A stretch of 64,000 bases of DNA from Pogonophryne albipinna (taxonomy: Eukaryota > Chordata > Actinopteri > Perciformes > Artedidraconidae), in contig CM053247.1 in NCBI GenBank assembly GCA_028583405.1, forward strand, positions 14,740,777-14,804,776, given 5' to 3'. A model generated the notes under the pieces. It was not told the DNA's origin, searched no databases, and saw only the letters and a list, made by a program, of their open reading frames with translations. The stretch's first letter is position 1. Each line of letters begins with the position of its first letter. The translations under genes and the position numbers were made by a program. This document shows, one piece after another, positions 25,201-36,597 of the stretch.

Positions 25201-27087
25201 GAAATGATTTCAAACCTGTTTTATCCCAATAATTATAAAGGAGTGCCTTGGAAATATGTGTTTACATAAATTGTGATCAAAACGTTTGAGACCCACTGAG
25301 ATAACTTAGACTAAAGTGAACTATCTAAACCCTCAGAGTCCTTTACCTCACTGAGCTGTAGTTATCAGCCTCAGTCTGACTGGAGAGGACTCTCCCTCCA
25401 CATCATTGTAGAAACATCTTCTTATATCCGTTAGAGCAGCTAGCACCAGATGCTAATAACAACAGCGCCGGTTCCAGTGCACCCTCCCTTTCTCCCTCGC
25501 TCACTCGCACTTTGGCTGTGAGCTGCGGGTGCCAGATAAGCCAACATCCCCCATTTTCATCACTTGCAGCGCCCATCGTACAGGGCAAATGAAAAGTGTA
25601 ACCGGGATGAAAAGGGTGTTACATTTACTTAATTATGAATGTTGTTACATCAAGGCCGAAAATTAGGATGAGCCCCAACGGTCAAAACATGTTCTTCCCT
25701 CCCAGAGCTGTAAGCGCAGCGCCTCCACAGATCTGGCGCCCTAGGCGAACATCTATAACGCCAGTGCAACGGGCCGGCCCTGGTCTCAGGTTACGCTGTA
25801 GGAAGTGTAGATACAACGCTACATTTCCCGCCCCGCCGCAGTCATACAGTAGGCTACGGAGAGCGGCGAGAAACATTTCCTCAGGCATCGAAAAGCGGAA
25901 CCGACATTCACATTTCTAAATGATGCCGTTGGAACCGAAATGTTGGAACCGGTTCCGAATCGGAACCGGTTCTCGGTACCCAACCCTAGACATAAGTCAA
26001 GAGTCAGAGAGCGTAAAAGAAGCAAGAAGGAAGCAGCACAAAAGACAGGAAGAATGAAACAAGATGAAGTGAGTGAGAAAAAAAGAGCTACAATGACAGA
26101 CATTCTGAGGGGGGAGCAACAAGACCAATTAAACATCGTGTCACAGAGTCAAAGTGCTTTGTAAGAGAATCCAAATGCAAGAGCAGCTTTGAGGATAAGC
26201 TTTGAATGATAATGCCCTTTTCAGGAAAAAAGAGTCAATGTTTGAGTGGAAATGAAAAATGTGATGAAAAGTGCCGATGACAGCTGAAAGCTAATGACTC
26301 CTGATGGTAAGTGTATGGAAATCTTTATGGAAATAGAAGTGTGTGTGGAGGGAGTCACCTTGGGCGGGTAGAGGAGGTTGCTGTTGTCCACAGTGGACAC
26401 GGTGAACTCCCAAGACAGCGTGTCCACTGATATCTGAAACACCAGAGGGACAAGAGTTTATTAACAAGGCAAGAAGGACATTTCCATTCATTGCAAGCAG
26501 AGACATATTTAAATAGTACTAAACAGTAAGTGTTAATGCATGCATGTTAAATATATATTGCTTGAGGCAGCTAATGTGCAGTTAAGTGCAGTGGTTGTTG
26601 GCTGTGAGATGCTGAGAGGCTGAGATGAATGTATGGACTCAACAGAGCGAGAGAAAGGGGAACTCAGCAGGTGCTTTATGCCAAAGCAGCACAGGGGGAG
26701 AGTGCAATGTGTTTCCCAGGCTTTTTTTCTGTGTATTATGTGTGCTAGGAACATTAAACATAAATTAAACTGTATTTAAACATCTTGTAGTTTTGATAAT
26801 TGTTTCACAGTTTAAGCTTCTGTACACATATGTCGTTCACATATTTCCTAATGTAGTGAGACTGTCTTCCTGCCTATGTGGATGCGGGTGTGTGAACTCT
26901 CACGTTGTGCTGTCGAGCTGAGGACTGCAGCACAGCGGTGAGGAAACCGTTGGGAAAGGTGAAGGCGGAGAGCCAGAACAGGGTGGGGGGCTGGGCCGTC
27001 AGTGCCCACTGTGCAAACTGATTGACTCGCTGGCAAAGATCCTGGATCCACGCTGCCAGGGGCTTCAGTGAGGGGTACGCCTGGTGG

Positions 27088-27161
<74 letters not shown>

Positions 27162-28174
27162 GAAAATCTACAGTCATTTCACACTGCAGCTGGCGGCAGC
27201 CAATTATAATACACGGGTGGTGTTGTATCACATTTTCTCAGGTGAGGTGTGCACGCAGTTAGTTTTAGACTTTCACTTCCTTTGGTTGATAACATATTTA
27301 CATGATATAACGAGAACCACAAAATATTAAGAAAATATTCTACAATATGACAATCATGATGTAGCCTACATGAAAGTAAAATAATAATTGTCATAGCTGT
27401 TTAATATCTCAATTACATTATTTTGTAAAAACATGATAAATAAATAATTACATTACTCAGCTACTTGCGTGTAAGAAGATTGTGTAACTTTAGGAAGGTT
27501 GCCATATCTTCTTTTTCCAGGTCCTTTTATTTATTTTGTTGACTACTATACAAAACAAACGAACACTTTGTTGCATGTTCACACAACGATTCACACACAC
27601 ATTCTATAGACACACACTAAGTGGGCTAGGGGGATGAAAGCATTTGTGCATGTTTGAAACCCACGGAGGGATACCATCAGTGATGTCATTACCGCCATAC
27701 ATTTGCAATATGTTCATGCACATCTCTTCCATATTCTTTACATGCACATATGCTATACAGCCCCAACAGTTACAAAGAACCCCCCCCCCCCACACACACA
27801 CACACACACACATACAGCAGAGCCTTGTGAAGAAACCAGATATAAAATGGCCGGAGACCGAGAGGCAGGCAGGCCAAAATGAAAGCCATGAGTCTGTGAG
27901 CTCAGAACTAATGACAGACTGCCATGCCAAGGAGGGGAGGAAAAGAGAGGGATGGAGGGATGAATAAGGAGAGAGAGTCTGTGAGGGCTGCTGTTGCTGC
28001 TTGGACCTGATGAGGCAGATTGAGAGAGATGAGAGCATGAAGGAGAAAAAAAAGGAATGAGATAGAGACAGAGATGAAGTAGACAGTGATTAAACCAAAG
28101 TACGCAAAAAAGAAATTGAACAAGTGGTCTGTTTACAAGTGGTCAGTAGAATATAAAAGAGCAGCTCAGCTCGA

Positions 28175-28228
<54 letters not shown>

Positions 28229-29501
28229 TACATCCAGCAGTAATGAGCCACTGGCTGTAGCACAATGAGCTCAGGGTCTCTTTAGGGAAGTGGAGCAGGC
28301 CTTGGTATGTTTTCTTTACTTATTACACTACGATTAGTTCACAGACAGTGGCTTTGTTCTGCCACTGAGGGCCATGGTAAGCTCCACCTGATGAACACAC
28401 ACACACACACACACACACACGCTTTAAAGCATTGCCTATAATGAGGACAGAATCTTGAGGAAACTCGAAGAAAAGCACAAACTGCCCTGAATGACCCCTG
28501 CTTGGTGGACACACACACACATGCACACCCACACATTGTGATGGGGCTCTGGCAGCATTCCAGCTGTAATTCTGTCCGAACACTTCATTATCACTGGAGC
28601 TCTCTCTGCAGTGATGAGAGAACACAGGGTGCTGTCAGCCTGGGTCAAGGGGCTGGAAAAGATTCAGGCTACACATCCGTGTGAGTGTGTGTTTGTGTGT
28701 GTGCGCTGTTAGACAGAGGAGAATAATAAGTGTGTGTCTGTGCTACCAGGCAGAGTGATGCCTAAATAGACCTTTAATAACAGACCAGTACAGACAGGTT
28801 TCCAGCTGTTAGACTGAAGGGAGCATGGTAGATTAGTGCTGCTCACAATCACAAAGATCAATATACACTAAGTCCTGAGTGAGAATTTGAATGGTCTCTG
28901 TTCAATGGCAGTGCACCATAGAAATATGTTTTAATTATCCAGCCTAACCGATGCATGCTACACATGTTTTATTGTTACCTTGTATGTTTCAAGGATTTGC
29001 TTTATTTTCACAGCCCTCTTTTCTGAGTTTGAATCCGTCCCTGAGCAGTACCTTTTGTGTTGTGTTACTCAAGTCTACTCTATTCTCCAGAGAGCAGATG
29101 TCTTCATATTATTGATCCTAGCAGCACTTCTTCATTGTAGTCTGTCTGCACACTTTATGTGGTGAGATAAAAGGAAGGCAGCAGGTGCAGCTTCGTGTCT
29201 CATTTCAGAAGGAATAAGCATCATCCATACATCCAAATTACGCCTCAAGCAACACAACAAGGAGGGAATGCAGAGAATAAATAAAGGGAGTACAGCATAC
29301 TTGTGTTAAACAATTCTCTGTAAACTCAAAATAACTTGTTTTGGAGGAGGACTTAAGAATATTGTGTTGGTTAGTGCGTACGGTACCTTTTCCCACAGCG
29401 GTGGCACACGAGCGTCATAGATGTAGTTGAAGGTCTCCTCCAAGCTGGGTGACATCACCACTAAGCCTTTTATCCCTTTGTCCAGCTCCGCCAGGGATGA
29501 A
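19083..29501 (-). CDS. dnah2: Axonemal dynein heavy chain 2, C-terminal five exons (partial gene)
   Basis: This is the 3' end of an axonemal dynein heavy chain, the ATP-driven motor subunit of inner-arm dynein in cilia and sperm tails. Five minus-strand exons (29387-29501, 26904-27080, 26359-26433, 19373-19523, 19083-19237) join in phase and end at TAA. They encode the C-terminal domain, with recognisable blocks KGLVVMS, AYPSLKPL, LFWLSAFTFPNGFLTA, LSWEF, YPPKDGVFVRGL, EGAGWD and HWIKRGTALL. The tail matches my memory of vertebrate DNAH2 better than other DNAH paralogs. All splice sites are GT/AG. The intron between exons 3 and 4 of the set is about 6.8 kb because of nested transposons. Exons for the motor, linker and tail should lie at higher coordinates, but a gap and unrelated genes follow there. 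Confidence 0.9.
19373..19523 (-). CDS. dnah2: dnah2 penultimate exon, copy B
   Basis: This 151-bp exon begins with GAT after CTACAG and ends AAG G before GTGAAT. It encodes DGVFVRGLFLEGAGWDKR, then NSCLVEAEPMQMVCPIPT and IHFKPVENRKKAAKG. It is the copy contiguous with upstream dnah2 exons and so the most likely functional one. Confidence 0.92.
21293..21470. repeat. 33-bp minisatellite, copy B
   Basis: The unit is CAAGTACAAGATCTGAGTAC followed by TTCTACTTTTACT. Four full units and one degenerate unit are present. The array sits inside the 20431-24131 hAT element. Confidence 0.88.
21535..21562. repeat. TAGC tetranucleotide repeat
   Basis: CTAGCTAGCTAGC repeats for about 28 bases. The same array is at about 51748-51775, and a shorter one at 45283-45300. 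Confidence 0.8.
21634..22330. mobile_element. Harbinger-like element with MADF-type frame, copy B, first unit
   Basis: Near-perfect 29-bp inverted ends start ACGGCCCCTACACACGG on the left and mirror it on the right. The element is 697 bp. A frame at 21920-22105 encodes MEEKIIVAVVNHPVLYDQSL then YRDTNRRSQAWREVAETVG, the start of a MADF or Myb/SANT-like domain of the type found in the accessory DNA-binding protein of PIF/Harbinger transposons. The Harbinger assignment rests on that domain. I could not see a clean 3-bp target duplication. Confidence 0.65.
21920..22105 (+). CDS. MADF/Myb-like domain fragment of a DNA transposon, copy B unit 1
   Basis: This is a 61-codon frame. After the N-terminal EKIIVAVVNHPVLYD the spacing of aromatic and basic residues (F-T-Y-R-D, A-W-R-E-V-A-E-T-V-G) follows MADF domains, which bind DNA. 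A donor-like GGTAGG after VGETG suggests the real exon ends there and the last 14 residues are intron read-through. It belongs to a transposon, not a host gene. Confidence 0.5.
   Translation: MEEKIIVAVVNHPVLYDQSLFTYRDTNRRSQAWREVAETVGETGRFSPVWGVYIQCTSFEW
22331..22921. mobile_element. Harbinger-like element with MADF-type frame, copy B, second unit
   Basis: This directly abuts the first unit and resembles it throughout (shared segments CCCATTCACTTTGAATGGGG and GCCAGTACAAGCGCTAGCCA). Inverted ends centre on CGTCCACACAGTGGCGTGCG and its mirror. A start codon at 22609 opens MEGKFIIAVVNHPVLNDQSL then YRDTNRRSEAWREEAETVG, followed by a possible splice donor at GGTAGG. The two units may derive from tandem insertion or an internal duplication. 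Confidence 0.6.
22609..22788 (+). CDS. MADF/Myb-like domain fragment of a DNA transposon, copy B unit 2
   Basis: This frame is closely related to the one at 21920 (NHPVLNDQSLFIYRDTNRRS). The upstream part of the longer open frame is not conserved, so the ATG at 22609 is taken as the start. In copy C the same position reads ATT, so the start is lost there. Confidence 0.5.
   Translation: MEGKFIIAVVNHPVLNDQSLFIYRDTNRRSEAWREEAETVGETGRFSPVWGFYIQFTLF
23753..24103. mobile_element. Small non-autonomous hAT element (CAGGGGTGTC family), copy B
   Basis: It is 351 bp with inverted ends CAGGGGTGTCAAACTCAA and TTGAGTTTGACACCCCTG, flanked by a perfect 8-bp duplication ACCTAGAG (23745-23752 and 24104-24111). 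It is GC-rich at both ends with an AT-rich core and has no coding capacity. It sits 28 bases from the end of the element it invaded. Confidence 0.92.
24033..24371 (-). pseudogene. BED zinc-finger N-terminus of a hAT transposase (truncated), copy B
   Basis: The ATG at 24371 opens a frame with MSSVVWDYFKVSELDSS, then NAEVPRGGKKATSYNTSNL and ISHLKHRH. This is the BED finger layout at the N-terminus of hAT transposases and ZBED-type genes (aromatic W/F, two Cys, then H-x-x-x-H). The first Cys pair reads C-I-N-K-C, one residue wider than the usual C-x-x-C, suggesting a small insertion. After about 80 codons the frame runs into the end of another hAT element inserted at 24131, so the dimerisation and catalytic parts are missing. 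Confidence 0.7.
26359..26433 (-). CDS. dnah2: dnah2 exon, C-terminal domain (third from last)
   Basis: This 75-bp, 25-codon exon encodes ISVDTLSWEFTVSTVDNS then NLLYPPK. It ends in phase 0 and joins directly to DGVFVRG at 19523 in copy B. This exon is present only once, whereas the two exons that should follow it are present three times. The next coding exon lies 6.8 kb away across nested transposons. Confidence 0.92.
26904..27080 (-). CDS. dnah2: dnah2 exon, C-terminal domain (fourth from last)
   Basis: This 177-bp exon of exactly 59 codons is flanked by CAG and GTGAGA. It encodes AYPSLKPLAAWIQDL, then QFAQWAL, PPTLFWLSAFTFPNGF and LTAVLQSSARQHN. The last two blocks are near-invariant in axonemal dynein heavy chains. 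A 67-bp GA repeat sits a dozen bases upstream of the acceptor, so the polypyrimidine tract on the coding strand is made by that microsatellite. Confidence 0.92.
27093..27159. repeat. GA microsatellite next to a dnah2 acceptor
   Basis: About 33 GA units, 12 bases from the acceptor of the exon at 26904-27080. On the coding strand it supplies a TC-rich tract. Confidence 0.95.
28177..28226. repeat. CA microsatellite
   Basis: About 25 CA units. A shorter CA tract lies at 28397-28420 and GT-rich sequence near 28680-28700. Confidence 0.95.
29387..29501 (-). CDS. dnah2: dnah2 exon, start of C-terminal domain (fifth from last)
   Basis: This 115-bp exon has its acceptor in a CA-rich tract (...TTAG) and its donor at GTACCG. 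It encodes SSLAELDKGIKGLVVMS followed by an EETFNYIYDARVPPLWEK stretch, the conserved helix after the dynein stalk and AAA6 region. It ends in phase 0, which fits the next exon. It is the most upstream dnah2 exon in correct order here. About 340 bases further upstream the sequence enters a CA repeat and a 1-kb gap. Confidence 0.88.
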
Positions 29502-29579
29502 CTAACACACACACACATACCATGTATACATCACTTCAGGGGACATTACATTGACTTACATGCATTTCCTGGAGACTTA

Positions 29580-29770
29580 TCCTAACCTTAACCATAACCA
29601 ACACATGCCTAACCCTTACCCTAATCCTAATCCTAAACCTAACCAAGTCTTCACCCTAAAATGAATGATTCCCCTCATGGGGACCTCCATTTTGTCCCCA
29701 TAAGGGAGGCGAGTCCCCACACGTGACTGTGTAAACAGATTTAGGTCCCCACAAGTATAGTAATGCTAGG

Positions 29771-29810
<40 letters not shown>

Positions 29811-29840
29811 GCGCACACACACGCACACACACACACACAC
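29580..29840. repeat. Fish repeat with CCTAA-rich start and CA tail, cut by the gap
   Basis: CCTAACCTTAACC-like degenerate repeats, then GTCCCCATAAGGGAGG and GTCCCCACAAGTATAGTAA, then a CA tract running into the N gap. This is a common fish interspersed sequence, not a telomere. Confidence 0.65.
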
Positions 29841-30840
29841 NNNNNNNNNNNNNNNNNNNNNNNNNNNNNNNNNNNNNNNNNNNNNNNNNNNNNNNNNNNN
29901 NNNNNNNNNNNNNNNNNNNNNNNNNNNNNNNNNNNNNNNNNNNNNNNNNNNNNNNNNNNNNNNNNNNNNNNNNNNNNNNNNNNNNNNNNNNNNNNNNNNN
30001 NNNNNNNNNNNNNNNNNNNNNNNNNNNNNNNNNNNNNNNNNNNNNNNNNNNNNNNNNNNNNNNNNNNNNNNNNNNNNNNNNNNNNNNNNNNNNNNNNNNN
30101 NNNNNNNNNNNNNNNNNNNNNNNNNNNNNNNNNNNNNNNNNNNNNNNNNNNNNNNNNNNNNNNNNNNNNNNNNNNNNNNNNNNNNNNNNNNNNNNNNNNN
30201 NNNNNNNNNNNNNNNNNNNNNNNNNNNNNNNNNNNNNNNNNNNNNNNNNNNNNNNNNNNNNNNNNNNNNNNNNNNNNNNNNNNNNNNNNNNNNNNNNNNN
30301 NNNNNNNNNNNNNNNNNNNNNNNNNNNNNNNNNNNNNNNNNNNNNNNNNNNNNNNNNNNNNNNNNNNNNNNNNNNNNNNNNNNNNNNNNNNNNNNNNNNN
30401 NNNNNNNNNNNNNNNNNNNNNNNNNNNNNNNNNNNNNNNNNNNNNNNNNNNNNNNNNNNNNNNNNNNNNNNNNNNNNNNNNNNNNNNNNNNNNNNNNNNN
30501 NNNNNNNNNNNNNNNNNNNNNNNNNNNNNNNNNNNNNNNNNNNNNNNNNNNNNNNNNNNNNNNNNNNNNNNNNNNNNNNNNNNNNNNNNNNNNNNNNNNN
30601 NNNNNNNNNNNNNNNNNNNNNNNNNNNNNNNNNNNNNNNNNNNNNNNNNNNNNNNNNNNNNNNNNNNNNNNNNNNNNNNNNNNNNNNNNNNNNNNNNNNN
30701 NNNNNNNNNNNNNNNNNNNNNNNNNNNNNNNNNNNNNNNNNNNNNNNNNNNNNNNNNNNNNNNNNNNNNNNNNNNNNNNNNNNNNNNNNNNNNNNNNNNN
30801 NNNNNNNNNNNNNNNNNNNNNNNNNNNNNNNNNNNNNNNN
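29841..30840. other. Assembly gap (N)
   Basis: A run of exactly 1000 N, a typical placeholder length for an unknown distance. It follows a CA repeat and separates dnah2 sequence from the kremen1/camk2b part. Confidence 1.
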
Positions 30841-33800
30841 TTCGTGTACGAGTTGGTTTAGAGCGGGTTCAGTGGCATGTGTTGAGTATGCAGGGGATTT
30901 CCCCTTGTGTTTGTTCAACCCTGTAACCCTTGCCTATACTTACTGTGTAGGGAGACTTGTGATTGGGTGTGAGAAACTACAGAAACAAGGACAGCGTTAG
31001 AGGTGAAGAAGCTTTTAATCATGTTTGGAAATATATGGCAGATGTGGATTATGACTCGAGGAAACGGTGAGGAGCTGCCAGAGGGAGGTAATTGAGCGTG
31101 GCACCTCGTCCGCCCTCATGTCAGGTTGGCTGACATGTCTCTGATGTCCACATTGTGCCAGCAGCTTTTTTCCCTAGGGTTTCAGCAAGTCCCTGAATGT
31201 CCTTTACGTCATTGTCAGAGTCTGCAGCCCATCAGTCACTCCCTGAACGTCTGCCAAGCAAAACTCAAAATTGTCCCTCCTTGTTTCATTCTGGGCCACT
31301 CACAGAGCCAAAACTACTCTTGGTCCATCTGTCAGAGATCATCCTGGCAACTACGGGATATCCTACATAGGTGGAGGCCTTATCTGCCTTGGTATATTAT
31401 TTGTTGATTGATTTTTCCTCTGGTATTTAAATATAGGGCCTGCTTGTGGGCAAAACAACCTTTTATGCTTTCCATTTTGTGACAAGCAACTTCAAACAGA
31501 CGGGTTTTTTGGCAGCGCTTTTAGCCCACCACGGGCTCCTGCCGATTAGACTCTTTCCACTACGGAGCTAAATAATAGGGGCCGCACTAGAACGAGATGG
31601 GGCCATATTTTATAGGTGCTACCCAGAAACTTTGGCAGGGTGTCTTGTGGGTCTGTGGCTACTGTGGTAGTGAACTCAGGAGGTGGTGCAGTGGAGGGTT
31701 TTTTGAAAAGGAAGAATGGCGAAGGCTATTTCGGGATGAACGAGTTCCTGGTTTACGGCCTGGGTTATCTGGGGCTGCAACCCATGACAAAAGCATGAAA
31801 CAAAAAGAAGGATTGTAAAATCCCATTGAGAAGTCATTGTCTGCAGAGTTAACTAGGTTAGAGGCATCTGTTCTCATCACTTGCAAGGTTAATTGTTTGC
31901 ACTTTCATTGACCCTCTTCCAAGAGGGCACTTTTTAAAGCACAGAGACGAGATGTGGTCCATTAACTGCCAAGCCCACCCCCGAGAAATTGGTGACTTCT
32001 TCTTAGCCACTTCCAAATTCATTAAACGAGCCTTACTGAATCTGGTGACTATCTGTGAAACCTGGATAAGCAGTCTTCCTGTGAAGCAGTCTTCCTGCGA
32101 TCCTCTGAAGTCTGATGTGGTTTTGATGTGGAAATGGATGCTGCTGGGGAAAAGGGGAACCAGACTTGTGTTGCAGCCAGCTGTGTCCCCACCAGAGAAG
32201 TAATCTGTAACCTGCTACATCTGGCCTGGTTTGGCCTGGCCCTGGCCTCTGTGCTTAGTACACTGACATTAATGAGCCTCACAACATTAATGGTTACCAG
32301 GACAGAGTGGAGGGGAAATTTTTTTTGGCAGGTTGTGCATTAATAATCTGACGTTTCTGTCGTCTTTGAAAGCTCTCTAAATCTGAGCAGCTTTGGGTGG
32401 TGTAAGCGTGTGCAACAAATTATTATGTTTTTGTGCATAAAAGTGTGCATGTTTCTATCATAGACTCATTCTGGAAATATTGCTCATCCACTAAGCCTGT
32501 TATGCTGTCCCTGAAGTTTCGAAACATATAATAAAGATGGAAGGACGCTCTTTATGTCAGCCCTCAGTGAGGAAGCAGTCGTCTTTAATTATCGGCTGCT
32601 TTTCATCCCTCGTAGCAAACACAACAAATACGTGCTCTTGTGCGACCTGGCAACGCGTCTCAGAGAAACCATTTGTTTGTAAGCTTGTTTGTTTGTGTTT
32701 TTTCAAATCACATGACCAAATGCTCTTTTCTCCCCCCCCCCCCCCCCCACACTTTTTTTCGGAACATCAAGTGCATTTGAAGTCGCAATGTGGAAGTCAT
32801 TAGCCACAAATCCCAACCAATATAATAACAGGGGCGATTAGCTCTCTCTCAGCGGTCCTCTGCTGTTTCCTTTTTTTCCCTCTTGTCGCCGGGGTGGTGC
32901 AGTATTCTGTGAGGGCAGGGCTTGGTGAAGGGCGAGTCCTTCTATTCCCTTTCCCGGATTTTTCTATTTGCAGATCTGCATGTATTTTATAGGAGGTTTT
33001 TTCTCCCCCCCCTTCTCTCTGTCTTTCATGCGGTGGTGGTTCTGTTTCCCATCACGGCCTATGATGAAACCACAAGAAAGCCCAGGCCCATGTGATGAGA
33101 GCACAACAGTTGCTTGGTGACATGGAAAGGGGGTGTCAGATTGAGGGCTGGCCGTGTTTTTTAGGGGAGGAGGCATGGAGTGGTGATGATCCAATCAGCA
33201 GATGAGCTCTTAATTCCTTCCAGGACAAGGATAAAGTGCTCATATCCACCATATTCTTTCTTTAGCTATATGGATGTGTGGCCATCCTCAAGGCTCTTAA
33301 ATGGACCATCCATCTCTAACGTAGCCTCACTTATCTCTGAGGCCTTGCAGATCCGCTACTTCCCTTTCCCACCATAAGCAAATGGTGTCTTGAAACCACC
33401 TGGAACAATCCGCCATCCCCATATTCCTCCAGGGGGCAAAACGCTGCCATATTATTTACCATCTTGTCTTGGAAAGCTTAGTTGACCGCAGCAGGGCGGG
33501 ATGATTGCCAGCAGCAGCTCGTTCCAAAGGGACCATGTGCAGACGAGCTCTGCTTCATCCTGAAACTCTAGAGTAAAGTCTCCTGAAGGAGGAAAGGAGA
33601 CATTTACAAAGTCATTTGGATCTTTCTTTTCGACACAGTGTGTTGAGCAGCACTTCGTGCGGCCAAGTTCAGTCATTTCAATACCCTCTTTTCGGGGAGA
33701 AGATATTTGAAGGACGTGAGCTCATTTGGGATGCAGTCTGTGGCCCTGTCGCTACCTGATGTTATCCTCTGTGACTTGGGCAGTAACAGTCATGATTGCT

Positions 33801-36343
33801 TTTGGGGAGCAGTGACTCATGATTGTGCTTGTACTGCTGCCAAACTCTCAATAGCAGTGGTTCCTTCTCTTTTTTTCTGTTTGCCGTCAGTGCCAGCATC
33901 CGGAGAAATGTGAATTCAATGAAAATTAATCATTTGATTCCTGTCTTCCCCAATAAGTTCTGTGTATATTATACCATACAAATCATAAAATGCAGGATAA
34001 CTCATTTTAATTGAACACAATTGTAGCTTAAGGTCAATGACAAACCATAATTACAAGTTACTCCACTACTAAATCTTACTGTATTGAAAAGTATTATTTT
34101 GCTGTGTGGTTATTTGTTTTCTTGTCAATATTATGTGTCTGTCTTTTAAACTGATTGAATTGTTCCCACTTTTAAAACGATTGCTCAAGATGGAAACATA
34201 GGTTGAGTGATAACACCGCTTCAGTGTAGGCGGTAGTGGCGATTCTCTCTGAACGACCAGTGGTCAGAATTATTAGTGAAGTAGTTCTAAAAAAGTGTTG
34301 AGTCAGGTAGAGCCATAACATGGAGTGGCAACACAGATTAACATTGATATCAGATCTCCACCTTATCTCTAAAGTCTTCTACAGGATCAAGTGCATCCTT
34401 TTCAATTGCACAATTTGCATTATTAAACACACCATGTTGTCTGGAGTGTCAGCCCCACGATAACTTGTGTCCCCACGACTCTTGATCGCTCCCTTGTGTA
34501 GGGGAGCAAGAGCATGACCCCTCATTGTACCACCATTAAGCTGTTTTTTTTATTTTATGGAGTCGTGTTCTGCCTCAGACACTCTCCAGTGGATTTACGA
34601 TCTGGTGGTTGCCTGGTTGGTATTAATTTGCTAATATAGAGGGGAGCCATTCACAGACAATAGAGTGGCATCATAATGCAGGAACCTGACACCCTGCATC
34701 TCCTTGCCACCGTTGAACTCCTGTCAGCCAGACGATGGATGGCTAACAAGCTTGACTGAATAACAACTTTAATTAAAAGCTACTTTGGCTGCCAGGGGCT
34801 TTGATTTACTTTAAAATTAAGAGAAGTATAGTAGAGAATGCAAGAGACTGAAATGCATGTTTGTGTGCAAGGTAACTGCTGTTAATATATCAAAGCATGG
34901 TAGAAAGTACGGGTAGAAAATGTAGGTCCCTGACTTATCTACATTAGACACATATTTTAACATCTGCAATCAACACACGGTTTCATTTGGGGGATGTTTG
35001 ATCTCCTAAAAGAATTATTCTCCTTTAGGTCTTAATCGATGCTGCCTTCCTCCTCTAGACGTGTGAAACGGCATCTTAAGGTTGCCATCTAACGATAGAC
35101 GCAAGCTCAAAAGTTGAGATAGAAGCCTGTGAAGCAAAGAGACCCCCCCCCCCCCCAAAGAAAAAAAAGTATATAAGTTGAAAGGGGATGACAGAAGAAA
35201 GCAAAAGCAGCAGAGGAGAAAAGAGTTGTGAATGCTGAGAGGGGAGAACAGAGGATAAGATACGAGAAAGAGAAAGGAAGTTAGGAAACCTAGGACTGGA
35301 AGAGAATGAGAAAGAGCCTTGGAGCACGGCTGGCTCACTAAGGGATGTAATGACTGTCATATTGCGATGCATTAGCTCATACTCAGCCCAGACAGCTCCA
35401 CTTGATGAAAGGGGCCGGTCACTGGCTAACTGCATACATAGCAACAAGACCCCATGGAATCGAGCCACACAAACGACTACTGTTCTGTTTCTTGAGTTTG
35501 ATTGACAGGCATGAGTTGAAATAATTGTATTATGTATTACACTTCATAAGTCAACACTCAAAAGTGTCAAAGCACACACTGTAAAAGAACACTTCAAAGT
35601 GATGCTGGTGGCCATTGTCAGTATTTACTCTTTGCAACATAATGTCATACATACAGACTTGTTGTATCCCCTGCTGTTTACACTGAAGGAGAATCCTGCT
35701 CTGTCTATGTTTGAGTAATCATAACATAATAAATTAATATTTTCCATCGTAATGCAATCACAGAGGAATTCAGCTGTAGCAGTTAAAACTCTCTTGACGG
35801 GAGCCCCCCCCACCCCTCCTCAAGGCTGAGAGCGATGCACAGTAATGGCTGATCAAGCTCCCATCATCAGCCAATGTTTATTTGAATTCCCAATTTCAGG
35901 GAAGAAAAGCTCTCCCCCAGCCATTGTTTTGCTTTGAAACCAGCTCTCGCTTTTCACACTCTTTCTGGCTTGGCCATATGGTAGTCATACATTTCCTAGA
36001 AATCCAAGCCATGTTTGCTTTACTTGTATATCTGTGGGCCATTTTTTCTCCTGCGATGACATTAATTAAAACAATACAGTGATTGATCTTTCTTTACCCC
36101 ATTTGGTAAGAGACTGGGCAAAAATTACAATTATTCCAAAGTTGTCGTCTAAACAAATGTTCCTAGCTTGAGAGTATTTCACTGATTCCACATTGTCAAT
36201 AAAGCAGGTCATATTTGTGGCTGACTTTCTGTGTTCAAAAGATCTTGCCAAGCTTTTGATTTGCAACTTAAAAGATGTCTAAGCCCTTATTGCAGACACA
36301 AGTGATTCCTCTCAATTCCTCCATCTCGTTCCTCTTTTTCCAG
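30841..36343. other. Likely kremen1 intronic sequence
   Basis: No exon, RNA gene or intact element is recognised. It holds short homopolymer C tracts (near 32735 and 35145) and many unsupported short frames. By position it would be intron upstream of the kringle exon. Confidence 0.4.
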
Positions 36344-36506
36344 AGTGTTACACTGCCAACGGAGAGGACTACAGGGGCTTCCAGAATCAGACCAGCCTGC
36401 ATGGTGGTAAACCCTGCCTCTTCTGGAATGAGACTTTCCAGCACCCTTACAACACTCTCAAATACCCCAATGGAGAGGGGGGTCTGGGCAGCCACAACTT
36501 CTGCAG
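36344..36506 (+). CDS. kremen1: Kremen protein kringle exon (single exon seen)
   Basis: The acceptor is TTTTTCCAG and the donor GTGAGT. The exon encodes CYTANGEDYRGFQNQTSLHG, then GKPCLFWNETFQHPYNTLKY and PNGEGGLGSHNFCR. This is the first two thirds of the kringle domain of KREMEN1, the transmembrane receptor that binds Dickkopf and removes LRP5/6 to inhibit Wnt signalling. The CLFWNETFQHPYNTLKYPNGEGGLG block is characteristic of Kremen rather than of plasma-protease kringles. No signal-peptide exon is visible upstream to the gap at 30840. The rest of the kringle, WSC and CUB exons are not visible downstream, where camk2b begins 2.3 kb later. Either the flanking introns are long or the locus is a misjoin. 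Confidence 0.88.
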
Positions 36507-36597
36507 GTGAGTCCCTCATATTGTGCTGACCTACGGGTAAATAAGTTCAAATAAAGCAACGGTTTTAAACTTTTTTGTGGATTTTGATCCTTTAATG

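Larger units (their letters stand above)
20041..25988. mobile_element. Outer hAT-like element with nested insertions
   Basis: The ends are inverted: TAGGGTTGGGTATCG on the left and CGGTACCCAACCCTA on the right. They are flanked by a perfect 8-bp duplication GACATAAG at 20033-20040 and 25989-25996. An 8-bp target duplication is the hAT signature. Without the nested elements it would be about 1.4 kb, with GATTCCGATTCCGATT repeats at one end and GGAACCGGTTC repeats at the other. No transposase frame of its own was recognised. The same left end is at 5470 (copy A) and 50156 (copy C). Confidence 0.88.

Noticed and set aside
29580..29650. Telomere-like CCTAA repeats
   Set aside because: They are degenerate, short and part of a common fish repeat upstream of a CA tract. 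They are not a telomere or an interstitial array.
29656..30926. Frames of about 400 codons over the second gap
   Set aside because: They are mostly undefined residues. The rest is CA repeat.
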